From the NCBI RefSeq assembly GCF_002938425.1, contig NZ_POQU01000031.1:1-37855 (forward strand): a DNA stretch of 37,855 nt. The letters are read 5' to 3'. The notes under the pieces are model-generated. The model saw only the letters and a program-made list of their open reading frames with translations. It was not told where the DNA came from and ran no database searches. The position numbers and the translations under genes were made by a program. Below, piece by piece: positions 7,913-14,879 of the stretch (position 1 is the stretch's first letter; each line of letters begins with the position of its first letter). This stretch comes from Blastococcus atacamensis. Lineage in GTDB: Bacteria > Actinomycetota > Actinomycetes > Mycobacteriales > Geodermatophilaceae.

Positions 7913-8331
7913 CCGCCATCCGGCGAACCGTGACCGTCGTCGGCCTGATGCTGGCCGTCGTGGTCGGCAGCAGCATCCCCTCATCGGCCCTCTACAGCGC
8001 CTCCACCACGATCACGGAGCCCGTCTCGACCGGCCGGGTCGCGGCACCCTCCTCCCTCACCATCGAGGACAGCTGCCGGGGCTGGTGGTACGAGGCGACC
8101 GTCAGCTGGCCGGCCAGCACCACGAGCCGGGGCGTCACCGGCTACCGCGTCATGGCGCACCTGAACACCGGCGAGTCGGTCGTCATGGCAGAGACGGACG
8201 CCGCCACCCGGAGCGTCTACCAGCAGGTCAACGCGAGCTACCTGAACTACCAGCCCCGCCTCTCGGTCATCACGCTCACCAGCTACGGCTGGACGGCGGA
8301 GACCCCGCGATCGGCGGTGCTGACGTGCTGA
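7909..8331 (+). CDS. Small secreted protein, possible fibronectin III-like fold
   Basis: 140-aa protein with a signal peptide (TVVGLMLAVVVGSSIPSSAL) and no other membrane segment. The mature part reads like one beta-sandwich of FnIII type: APSSLTIEDSC, YEATVSWPAS, GVTGYRVMAH, LSVITLTSYGW. It has two cysteines, one near the start of the domain and one as the last residue, which could pair. Overlaps the signal peptidase gene by 4 bp and the next gene by 7 bp. I do not recognise a specific family; a partner or anchor of the TasA-like protein is a reasonable guess from context. Confidence 0.7.
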   Translation: MTAIRRTVTVVGLMLAVVVGSSIPSSALYSASTTITEPVSTGRVAAPSSLTIEDSCRGWWYEATVSWPASTTSRGVTGYRVMAHLNTGESVVMAETDAATRSVYQQVNASYLNYQPRLSVITLTSYGWTAETPRSAVLTC

Positions 8332-8777
8332 GCCTCGTCCACTCTGTCGACGCCGTCGAGGACCCGGCCGACGAGCGCCTCGCGCCGCTCTCCGCCGTGC
8401 TCGTCCCCGGCACCCTCCTGGACTTCCTGCGCGGCCGGACCACGGGGCCGGCCGCGCGGGCAGAACTCCTCCCCGTCGCCGACGAGGACCTGCACGCCGG
8501 GGACCTGGGCGACGAGGACCTGGACGCCGACCTGATGGAACGGCTGCAGCAGATGTACCGCAGCGCACTCCCCGAGCGGCTCTCCGCGATCACGACGAGC
8601 ACCTCCGCCGGGAACGCCCCCGCCGTCGCCTCGGCCGCCAACACCCTGGCCGGGACCAGCGGCCAGCTGGGCCACCCCGAGGTCGCCTCGATCTGCCGGG
8701 CCATCGCCGCCGACGCCCGCCGCGGCGTGCTCGCCCACTCGCGGGTGCAGGAGCTGCAGGCCCTCGCCGGCGCCTGA
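8325..8777 (+). CDS. HPt-like protein lacking the phospho-histidine
   Basis: 150-aa soluble protein. The C-terminal half resembles a histidine phosphotransfer domain: AANTLAGTSGQLGHPEVASI matches the HPt core AAHxLKGSSxxLG. The phosphorylatable His is replaced by Asn106 (codon AAC) and the following Lys by Ala. The N-terminal part has VPGTLLDFLRGRT and an acidic stretch (DEDLHAGDLGDEDLDADL). GTG start at 8325, overlapping the previous gene by 7 bp, chosen because it keeps the operon coupled; a shorter version could start at an internal Met. It may bind receiver domains without transferring phosphate. HPt likeness is by eye. Confidence 0.6.
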   Translation: MLSLVHSVDAVEDPADERLAPLSAVLVPGTLLDFLRGRTTGPAARAELLPVADEDLHAGDLGDEDLDADLMERLQQMYRSALPERLSAITTSTSAGNAPAVASAANTLAGTSGQLGHPEVASICRAIAADARRGVLAHSRVQELQALAGA

Positions 8778-8780
8778 GGA

Positions 8781-8864
8781 AGGACCCCCGTCCTCCCCAC
8801 CCCTCGCACGCTCGGGGCGGGCCCCTGGACGGGGGCCTCTCGCGGGTCGTCCGCAGAGGACGAC
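8781..8864. terminator. Convergent terminator hairpins between 8777 and 8873
   Basis: AGGACCCCCGTCC (8781-8793) pairs, with one bulge, with GGACGGGGGCCT (8827-8838). A second hairpin, GTCGTCC (8846-8852) with GGACGAC (8858-8864), has a 5-nt loop and lies just after the minus-strand regulator. They probably end transcription from both sides. Confidence 0.55.
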
Positions 8865-8872
8865 TCCTGGTC

Positions 8873-9580
8873 CTAGGCCACCAGTCGGTAGCCGACTCCG
8901 CGGACGGTCTTGATCTCGGGCGAGTTCAGACCGGCCGCGACCAGCTTGCGGCGCAGGTTGGACATGTGCGCCTCCACGAGCCGCAGGTTGCCCTCCCAGT
9001 CGGTCTGCCAGACCTCGCGCAGCAGCGTCTCCCGCTGCAGCACCCGGCCCGGGCGGGAGGCCAGCGCGGCCAGCAGGTCGAACTCGGTGCGGGTCAGGTC
9101 GACGATCTCGCCGTCGACCCGGACCTCCCGGCTGTCCTCGTCGACCTCGAGCTCGGCGAGCCGGCGGACCGAGTCGGCCGCCTCGACGGCTGCCGACGGA
9201 ACCGGGGGCGCGGTGCGCGGGAAGCGCAGCATCGCCTGCACGCGGGCGGCGAGCTCGCGCGGGGAGAACGGCTTGGCCATGTATCCATCGGCACCCACGG
9301 CCAGGCCGATCAGGAGGTCGACCTCCTCGGCGCGGGCGGTGAGCATCAAGACGTAGCACGCGGTCTCGGCCCGGATCTGGCGGCACACCTCGGTGCCGTC
9401 GGCGTCCGGGAGCCCGAGGTCCAGCACGATGAGATCCGGCGGGTTCCGCCGCACCTCCTCCAGTGCCGCACCGCCGGTGCCCACGGCGCGCACCGCGAAC
9501 CCGGCACGCTCGAGGACGGTCACCACGAGCTCGCGGATCTCCTCGGTGTCCTCGACCACGAGCACGGACTGTTCGGGCAC
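8873..9580 (-). CDS. OmpR-family response regulator
   Basis: 235-aa two-domain regulator. The receiver has Glu10/Asp11, phospho-acceptor Asp54 in LIVLDLGLPD, Thr81 and Lys103 in MAKPF. The winged-helix output domain shows VDLTRTEFDLLAALASRPG, LLREVW, VEAHMSNLRRKL and the closing TVRGVGYRLV. GTG start with GAGGAGGAG upstream; the nearby ATG at 9585 is out of frame. No kinase gene adjoins it. It faces away from the receiver-PIG-L operon and is convergent with the TasA operon. The 11-bp repeats at 6534 have the spacing expected for this family, but binding is inferred. Confidence 0.93.
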   Translation of the reverse strand: MPEQSVLVVEDTEEIRELVVTVLERAGFAVRAVGTGGAALEEVRRNPPDLIVLDLGLPDADGTEVCRQIRAETACYVLMLTARAEEVDLLIGLAVGADGYMAKPFSPRELAARVQAMLRFPRTAPPVPSAAVEAADSVRRLAELEVDEDSREVRVDGEIVDLTRTEFDLLAALASRPGRVLQRETLLREVWQTDWEGNLRLVEAHMSNLRRKLVAAGLNSPEIKTVRGVGYRLVA

Positions 9581-9834
9581 GACATCTCCTCCTCACGCTG
9601 AGCTGTCACGGCGCGGCGGGCCGGTCGGCCTTCCGTCACCTGACCGGGTGATCGGCACGCGGAAAGCCCTGCTTGAGCCGCGGGGCGGTCGCCCGGGAGG
9701 GGTGTTCCACCCGGAGGGGTGAGGAAAGGGGCAGCTCGGCTCATGACGGGGGCCGCTCCCGCCGTCAGAAGGAGCGGGGACGCCCCGTTCCCTCCCGGCG
9801 ACAACCGGGGGACCCGACCGAGGGAGCCGGAATC
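9581..9834. promoter_or_regulatory. Divergent intergenic region between two receiver-protein genes
   Basis: 254 bp between the OmpR-type regulator (minus) and the receiver-PIG-L gene (plus). It holds a small dyad, TCACC (9636-9640) with GGTGA (9647-9651), and a direct repeat of GGAGGGGTG (9696-9704 and 9713-9721, 17 bp apart). I see no convincing -10/-35 pair. Probably contains both promoters. Confidence 0.3.
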
Positions 9835-10926
9835 GTGGACGGTGCACTGCACGTCCTCGTCGTCGACGACGACCCCGACACCGCGTTCTTCGTGCGCACC
9901 GTGCTCCAGCGCGGCGGCATGACCGTGACCACCTGCGGGGACCCGCTCGAGGCACTGGCCCTCGTGGGCCGCGTCGAGTTCGACGCCGCCATCACCGACA
10001 TCGAGATGCCGGGCATGACCGGGCTGGAGTTCCTCGACCGACTGCGCCAGGTCCGCCCGGACCTTCCCGTCACGGTGATGACCGCGCACGCGTCGGTGGA
10101 CTACGCCGTGGAGGCCCTGCGCCGGCAGGCCGACGAGTTCCTGGTGAAGCCCGTCCCCAAGGACACCCTCGCCGCGACGATCCGCCGGCTGGCCGGGACC
10201 GCCGCGGCCAAGCGCGCCGCCGCTCCGCAGCGGCAGACGGTGCTCGCCATCGGCGCGCACCCCGACGACGTCGAGATCGGGGTCGGCGGCACGCTGGCCG
10301 CCCACCGCTCAGCCGGCGACCAGGTCGTCATCCTGACCCTCTCCCGCGGTGCCCGCGGAGGTGAGGTCGACTCCCGCCAGGACGAGTCGCTGGCCGCCGC
10401 CGAGCTGATCGGCGCCCGCCTCTTCCTCGAGGACCTCGAGGACACCCGCATCAGCCCGATGGACCCGACCATGTCCATCATCGAGCGCGTCGTCAACGAG
10501 GTGCGTCCCACGCTCGTCTACACGCACTCGGCCAACGACCGGCACCAGGACCACCGCGCCGTGCACCAGGCGGCGAGCGTGGCGACCCGGTCGGTGCCCA
10601 CCGTCGCGTGCTTCCAGAGCCCCTCGGCCACCATCGACTTCCGGCCCACCCGCTTCGTGAACATCGACGGGTTCACGCGCACCAAGCTCGACCTGCTGGC
10701 CGCCTTCCGCTCGCAGGCCGGCATCCGCGCCTACCTCGAGGACGACTTCGTCCTGGCCACAGCCCACTACTGGTCGCGCTACACCAGCGGCGGCCGCTAC
10801 TGCGAGCCGCTGGAGGTCATCCGTGACGGCGGCGGGGTCGTCGGCGCCACGAGCGACTCCGCCTTCCGGCCCGCCTCTTCCTCCACGGCCACCTCCTCGA
10901 TCACCCCGGAGCGCTTCGGTGTCTGA
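9835..10926 (+). CDS. Receiver domain fused to PIG-L (LmbE-like) deacetylase
   Basis: 363-aa fusion. Residues 1-120 are a CheY-like receiver: VVDDDPD with Asp12/13, phospho-acceptor Asp55 in AAITDIEMPGM, Thr83 and Lys105 in FLVKPVPK. After an Ala/Arg linker, residues 135-330 are a PIG-L zinc N-deacetylase: GAHPDDVEIGVGG supplies His142 and Asp145, and HSANDRHQDHRAVH supplies His237/His240. The family removes acetyl from N-acetylglucosamine-type sugars (MshB, LmbE, PIG-L). The last 30 residues are Ser/Thr-rich and disordered. GTG 9835 follows AGGGAG by 8 nt. The stop overlaps the ATP-grasp start. A phosphorylation-controlled deacetylase is the natural reading. Confidence 0.87.
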   Translation: MDGALHVLVVDDDPDTAFFVRTVLQRGGMTVTTCGDPLEALALVGRVEFDAAITDIEMPGMTGLEFLDRLRQVRPDLPVTVMTAHASVDYAVEALRRQADEFLVKPVPKDTLAATIRRLAGTAAAKRAAAPQRQTVLAIGAHPDDVEIGVGGTLAAHRSAGDQVVILTLSRGARGGEVDSRQDESLAAAELIGARLFLEDLEDTRISPMDPTMSIIERVVNEVRPTLVYTHSANDRHQDHRAVHQAASVATRSVPTVACFQSPSATIDFRPTRFVNIDGFTRTKLDLLAAFRSQAGIRAYLEDDFVLATAHYWSRYTSGGRYCEPLEVIRDGGGVVGATSDSAFRPASSSTATSSITPERFGV

Positions 10927-11905
10927 CTCTCCCACCCGCGTCCTCGTGTCCGGCGCCGGCGGCCCCGCCGGCATCGCCGTGCTCCGCTCGCTGGCCCACC
11001 GCGACGACGTCGTGCTGCTCGCCGCCGACATGGACCGCTACGCCAGCGGCCTCTACCTGGTCGAGGCCGGTGCCCGGCACCTGGTCCGCCCCGGCCTGAG
11101 CGAGGAGTTCGTCGACCACCTCGTCGAGCTGTGCGAGCGGGAGCGCGTCGACGTCCTCTTCTCCACGGTCGACGTCGAGCTGCCCCGGCTGGCCGCCGAG
11201 CGCAAGCGCCTGGACGCCGTCGGCACGACGCTGGCCGCGCCGAGCCTGGAGACGCTCGAGGTCTGCCTGGACAAGTACGCGCTGGCCCAGCGCTGCGCCG
11301 GCGTCGTCCGCACCCCGCGCACCGCGCTGCTGGGCGACACCGACCCCGGGAGCTGGGACTACCCGGTCATCGTGAAGCCCCGCCGCGGCGCCGGTTCGCG
11401 TGGCGTCCACCTCGTGGAGGACGCCGCCGCGCTGCGCGCCCTGGGCAGCGACGAGGACATCCTCGTGCAAGCCCACCTGCCCGGCGACGAGTACTCGGTC
11501 GACACCCTCGCCGACGCCGACGGCACCGTGGTCGCCGCCGTGCCCCGGTCGCGGCTGCGGGTCGACTCCGGGGTCTCGGTGGCCGGCTCGACCGTCGCCG
11601 ACCCGGAGCTCGAGGACACGGCCCGCCAGGTGGCCGCGGCCATCGGCCTGGTCGGCGTCGCCAACATCCAGCTGCGCCGCGACTCCGACGGCCGCCCCGC
11701 GCTGCTCGAGGTGAACCCGCGCTTCCCCGGCGCGATGCCGCTGACCGTGGCCGCCGGCGTCGACATGCCCTCCCTCGCGCTGGACCTGGCGCTGGAGCGG
11801 CCGCTGCCGGCCTCGGTGCCCTTCCGGGAGCTCGCCGTCGTCCGGTACCTGGAGGACGTCTTCCTCCCGCTGGCCGAGGTCGTCGCCGACGAGACCGCCC
11901 GATGA
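10919..11905 (+). CDS. ATP-grasp ligase (CarB/PylC-like)
   Basis: 328-aa ATP-grasp enzyme. The N-terminal Rossmann-like part begins RVLVSGAGGPAGIAVLRSL. The ATP-binding core has YPVIVKPRRGAGSRGVHLV (glycine-rich loop), ILVQAHLPGDEYSVDTL, and the metal-binding end LLEVNPRFPG. Such enzymes make an acyl-phosphate and join a carboxylate to an amine or thiol. GTG start 10919 has CGGAG 7 nt upstream and overlaps the deacetylase stop by 8 bp; the stop overlaps the PHP gene (ATGA). An amine freed by the upstream deacetylase would be a fitting acceptor. Substrates unknown. Confidence 0.88.
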   Translation: MSDSPTRVLVSGAGGPAGIAVLRSLAHRDDVVLLAADMDRYASGLYLVEAGARHLVRPGLSEEFVDHLVELCERERVDVLFSTVDVELPRLAAERKRLDAVGTTLAAPSLETLEVCLDKYALAQRCAGVVRTPRTALLGDTDPGSWDYPVIVKPRRGAGSRGVHLVEDAAALRALGSDEDILVQAHLPGDEYSVDTLADADGTVVAAVPRSRLRVDSGVSVAGSTVADPELEDTARQVAAAIGLVGVANIQLRRDSDGRPALLEVNPRFPGAMPLTVAAGVDMPSLALDLALERPLPASVPFRELAVVRYLEDVFLPLAEVVADETAR

Positions 11906-12651
11906 CCGCCGCGCTGGGTGAGCTGGATCTGCTGCTCACCGACCACCACGTGCACTCCACCTGGTCCGACGACGCGATGAGCGCCCCTCTGCAGAACCTG
12001 GTGGCCGCCCGCGACACCGGTCTGGCCAGCATCCGCATGGTCGACCACGTCCGGACGACGACGACGTGGGTGCCCGGGTTCCTCGCCGAGGTGTCCGCGC
12101 TGCCCCGCATCGAGGGCCTCGAGGTGCTCACCGGCGTGGAGGCGATGATCCTCGACGCCTCCGGCCGGCTCGACGTCCCCGACGACCTCGTCGTCGGCGC
12201 CGGCGGTGTGGACCGGGTGCTCATCGCCGACCACCAGTTCCCCGGGCCGGACGGCCCGTGGAGCCCCCGCCGCACCATCGAGGAACTGGCCGCCGGGCTG
12301 CCGGCCGAGGACGCGATGAGCATCCTGGTCACCGCCACGGTGGGTGCGATGGAGCGGGCGGGCCGCGGCCAGCTCGCCCACCTGTTCTCCCTGCTGCCCC
12401 AGATCGGGCTGCACGAGAGCGAGCTGCTCGACGAGCACGTCGCCGCGATCGCCGACGCCGCCGTGCGCACCGGGACCACGGTGGAGGTCAACGAGAAGTG
12501 GCGCTGCCCGGGCCCCCGCGTGGTGCTCCAGCTCGCCGCCGCCCGGGTTCCCCTCGTCGGCTCGACCGACAGTCACGAGGCCGCGACCGTCGGCCGCTAC
12601 TCCTGGGTGGCCGACGCGGCCTCCGCGACCCGACTGGTGGGAACCCGATGA
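11902..12651 (+). CDS. PHP-domain metal-dependent hydrolase
   Basis: 249-aa PHP (polymerase and histidinol phosphatase) domain protein. The first metal motif is TDHHVHSTWSDD (His16, His18, Asp23/24). Further ligands are likely in MVDHVR, GVEAM, IADHQF and the C-terminal STDSHEA. Length and motifs fit histidinol-phosphatase-like phosphoesterases rather than the polymerase-associated domain. Coupled by ATGA to the ATP-grasp gene, so probably the third step of the same pathway, such as removing a phosphate or opening a cyclic ester. The exact reaction cannot be read from sequence. Confidence 0.87.
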   Translation: MTAALGELDLLLTDHHVHSTWSDDAMSAPLQNLVAARDTGLASIRMVDHVRTTTTWVPGFLAEVSALPRIEGLEVLTGVEAMILDASGRLDVPDDLVVGAGGVDRVLIADHQFPGPDGPWSPRRTIEELAAGLPAEDAMSILVTATVGAMERAGRGQLAHLFSLLPQIGLHESELLDEHVAAIADAAVRTGTTVEVNEKWRCPGPRVVLQLAAARVPLVGSTDSHEAATVGRYSWVADAASATRLVGTR

Positions 12652-12894
12652 GATACCTCTTCCCCGCCGAGCCGGCGTGGGCCACACCGCGCTGACCGTC
12701 TTCCTGCTCGTGCTCGTGGCGGTGGGCGCGATCCCGGGGCTCGCCGGCCTGGGCCAGTTCCCGGTCATCCCGCTGCACGCGGTGCGCAACCACCGAGGCC
12801 GACCGGTGCGCGGCCGCGGCTCTACGTCGGGATGGCCGCGGCGATCGCCGTCGTCGTCGCGCTGTACTTCGCCCGCGCACTGCTCCTGGGCTGA
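12648..12894 (+). pseudogene. Frameshifted small two-helix membrane protein
   Basis: An ATG at 12648 overlaps the PHP stop (ATGA), but its frame closes at 12695 after 15 codons (MRYLFPAEPAWATPR). From about 12677 a second frame gives GHTALTVFLLVLVAVGAIPG and a following QFPVIPLHAVRNHRGRP. From about 12815 a third frame gives RLYVGMAAAIAVVVALYFAR and stops at 12894. Together they resemble one small two-helix membrane protein broken by two frame changes, or read wrongly. A GTG at 12677 would give an alternative start. It is the fourth member of the receiver-PIG-L operon. No family recognised. Confidence 0.5.
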
Positions 12895-12937
12895 GCTCCG
12901 TCCCACGTCGCTCACCTGCACCTCTGGCGCGATCGGC

Positions 12938-12956
12938 TTAGGCCAGGCTAACCTGC
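12938..12956. promoter_or_regulatory. IdeR/DmdR-type iron box upstream of bfd-bfr
   Basis: TTAGGCCAGGCTAACCTGC matches the 19-bp iron-box consensus (TTAGGTTAGGCTAACCTAA) at 15 of 19 positions. It lies 66 bp before the Bfd start. In mycobacteria IdeR activates bacterioferritin genes from upstream boxes; activation here is inferred. Confidence 0.8.
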
Positions 12957-13021
12957 GCGGGTTGCCCGGCGCCCCGCGTCGGAGCAGCGCGACCCCTGCC
13001 CCGACGTGAGGCGACCGCTCC

Positions 13022-13252
13022 ATGTACGTGTGCCACTGCAATGTGGTGACCGACCGCGACATCCTCGAGGCCATCGCCAACGGCGCCCGGTGCATCGCCG
13101 ACGTCGCCCGGGCCACGGGCGCCGGCCGCACCTGCGGCAACTGCGTCGACTCCATGCGCGAGCTCGTGTGCAAGCATTGCCCGGTCCGCGCCGAGCGCAC
13201 GACCGAGCGCCCGGCGGAGCGAGAACTGGGAGTCGCTGGTGCAGCCCGTTAG
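13022..13252 (+). CDS. bfd: Bacterioferritin-associated ferredoxin
   Basis: 76-aa [2Fe-2S] protein. The four cluster cysteines have the Bfd layout: Cys4 and Cys6 in MYVCHCNVVTD, Cys38 and Cys41 in RTCGNC. Bfd delivers electrons to bacterioferritin haem so that stored ferric iron is reduced and released. The fold ends at about residue 55; the remaining Arg/Glu-rich tail is extra. Starts 66 bp after an iron box and overlaps the bacterioferritin gene by 14 bp, so expression is coupled. The overlap forces the tail to share DNA with the next gene's start. Confidence 0.9.
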   Translation: MYVCHCNVVTDRDILEAIANGARCIADVARATGAGRTCGNCVDSMRELVCKHCPVRAERTTERPAERELGVAGAAR

Positions 13253-13724
13253 CCCCCGTGTGGTCGAACTGCTCAACGACGCGTTGACCTTCGAGCTCAC
13301 CGTCACCAACACCTACTTCCTCAACGCGCGCATGCTCGACGCGTGGGGCCTGCCGAAGCTCGGCAAGGTCTTCTACGACCTCTCCATCGACGAGATGCGC
13401 GACGCCGACGCCCTCATCCAGCGCGTCCTGCTCTTCGACGGCCACCCGAACCTGCAGCGCCTGGGTGCCATCCGGATCGGCGAGACAGCCGAGGAGATGC
13501 TGGTCCTGGCCCTCGACAGCGAGAAGGCCGCCGTCGCGCAGTTCAACGCCTCGGCCAAGGAGTGCCACGACCTCGGCGACCACGGCACCGCCTCGGTGTT
13601 CGAGGAGATGGTGCTCGACGAGGAGAAGCACGCCGACTGGTTCGAGGCCCAGCTCGCCGCGATCGAGCGGGTCGGTGCTCCCCAGTACCTCGCCGCGCAG
13701 ATCGTCACCGAGACGCCTGCCTGA
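13239..13724 (+). CDS. bfr: Bacterioferritin with an altered ferroxidase residue
   Basis: 161-aa four-helix iron-storage protein. Aligned to E. coli Bfr (offset +1), the haem ligand is Met53 in SIDEM, and ferroxidase residues Glu19, Tyr26, Glu52, Glu95, Glu128 and His131 are kept. The residue matching ferroxidase His54 is Asp55 (SIDEMRDAD instead of SIDEMKHAD). GTG start at 13239 has TGGGAG about 7 nt upstream, inside bfd. The C-terminus (YLAAQIVTE) matches the family. The substitution could slow or alter ferroxidation at one iron site, or the subunit may work in mixed shells with another Bfr. Confidence 0.92.
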   Translation: MQPVSPRVVELLNDALTFELTVTNTYFLNARMLDAWGLPKLGKVFYDLSIDEMRDADALIQRVLLFDGHPNLQRLGAIRIGETAEEMLVLALDSEKAAVAQFNASAKECHDLGDHGTASVFEEMVLDEEKHADWFEAQLAAIERVGAPQYLAAQIVTETPA

Positions 13725-13740
13725 TCCACCCGGCACCTCA

Positions 13741-13774
13741 GAGGGCCCTCTCCCGACGCCGGGAGAGGGCCCTC
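13741..13774. terminator. Bidirectional terminator between bfr and the siderophore lipoprotein gene
   Basis: Perfect 14-bp stem, 13741-13754 (GAGGGCCCTCTCCC) with 13761-13774, and a 6-nt loop GACGCC. It sits between convergent genes ending at 13724 and 13789. Confidence 0.85.
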
Positions 13775-13788
13775 GTCGTCGAACGGCT

Positions 13789-14739
13789 CTACAGCGCCAG
13801 GTCGCGCAGCTGCTCCAGCTGCAGGGTCGCCGCGCGCAGACCGATCCCGGTGTAGAAGACGTCGTCCTCGACCGCGAAGGCGCGCCCCTCGGTGACCGCA
13901 CCCAGCCGCGGCCACAGCGGGCCGGCCACGACCGCCTGCTCCCCGGAGTCCGTGGCCGGTCCGTAGGAGGAGTGCAGGACGATGTCCGCGTCGGCCTGGG
14001 TCAGCTCCTCGGGCGACAGCTCCGCGAAGGTCGTGGTCTCACCGGTGGGCAGCTGGAGCTGGTCCAGCCCGATGTCGGTGAGCACGGTGCCGATGAACGA
14101 CTGCGCCGTGTAGACGCGGATCGTGCCCTCGACGAAGCGCATGGCGCTGACCGTCGTCCCGGCCGGGTCGCCCAGCTCCTCCCCCAGCGCGGCGGCGTCG
14201 GCCTCGTAGTCCTCCAGCGCGGCCCGCGCCTCGTCCTCCAGGCCGAGCGCCTCGGCGTCGAGCAGCAGGTTCTCCTTCCACACCGCCCCGACCTTCTCGG
14301 CGAAGACCGTCGGCGCGATCTGCGCGAGCTGCTCGTAGATGTCCTCGTGCCGCACCTTGTTGGAGAGGATGAGGTCCGGCTCCAGCGCCGCGATGGCCTC
14401 GAGGTCGGGCTCGGCGATGGTGCCCACCACCTCGACGCCCTCGGCGTCGTCGGCGAGGTAGCTGAGGAAGCCGTCGGAGACGGCGGTGGTGACGGCGCCG
14501 ATCGGGGTGATGCCCAGCGACAGCGCCGAGTCCAGCTCCCCGGTGTCGAGCACGACGACGCGCTGGGGCCGCTCCGGGATCTCGGTGCTGCCCATCGCGT
14601 GTTCCACGGTGCGCGGGAAACCCTCCGCCGCGGACGAGCCGCCCGCGGCCTCCTCGGGTTCCGAGTTCCCGCCACAGGCGGTGAGCGCCAGGGCAGCGGT
14701 GAGGGTCGCCGCCACCGCACGCAGGACGCGCGTCGTCAT
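13789..14739 (-). CDS. Iron-siderophore ABC transporter substrate-binding lipoprotein
   Basis: 316-aa secreted lipoprotein of the FepB/FecB/FhuD fold. Lipobox LTAC with Cys22 follows a signal helix. Landmarks are PERPQRVVVLDTGELDSALS, IGAV, EPDLEAIAALEPDLILSN, APTV and a late SSYGPATDSGEQA. It would capture Fe-siderophores for an ABC importer, but no permease or ATPase genes are next to it. Start ATG 14739 has AAGGAG 6 nt upstream. Divergent from the siderophore-interacting protein gene, sharing an iron box at 14822-14840, so both should be repressed when iron is plentiful. Confidence 0.9.
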   Translation of the reverse strand: MTTRVLRAVAATLTAALALTACGGNSEPEEAAGGSSAAEGFPRTVEHAMGSTEIPERPQRVVVLDTGELDSALSLGITPIGAVTTAVSDGFLSYLADDAEGVEVVGTIAEPDLEAIAALEPDLILSNKVRHEDIYEQLAQIAPTVFAEKVGAVWKENLLLDAEALGLEDEARAALEDYEADAAALGEELGDPAGTTVSAMRFVEGTIRVYTAQSFIGTVLTDIGLDQLQLPTGETTTFAELSPEELTQADADIVLHSSYGPATDSGEQAVVAGPLWPRLGAVTEGRAFAVEDDVFYTGIGLRAATLQLEQLRDLAL

Positions 14740-14821
14740 TCGTTCTCCTTCGATCTCCCGGGCGCGAGCAGGTCGCCCACGCCGCTGGCCTGCGCGGCAG
14801 CCGTGTGCCAGACTGCCGAAG

Positions 14822-14840
14822 CCAGGTGAGGCTAGCCTAA
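14822..14840. promoter_or_regulatory. IdeR/DmdR-type iron box between divergent siderophore genes
   Basis: CCAGGTGAGGCTAGCCTAA matches the 19-bp iron-box consensus at 15 of 19 positions. It lies in the 140-bp gap between the binding-protein gene (start 14739, minus) and the siderophore-interacting protein gene (start 14880, plus), placed to control both. Confidence 0.82.
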
Positions 14841-14879
14841 GTCAGAAGCCGGTCTGCACCTGCGAGATCAGGAGCCGCC

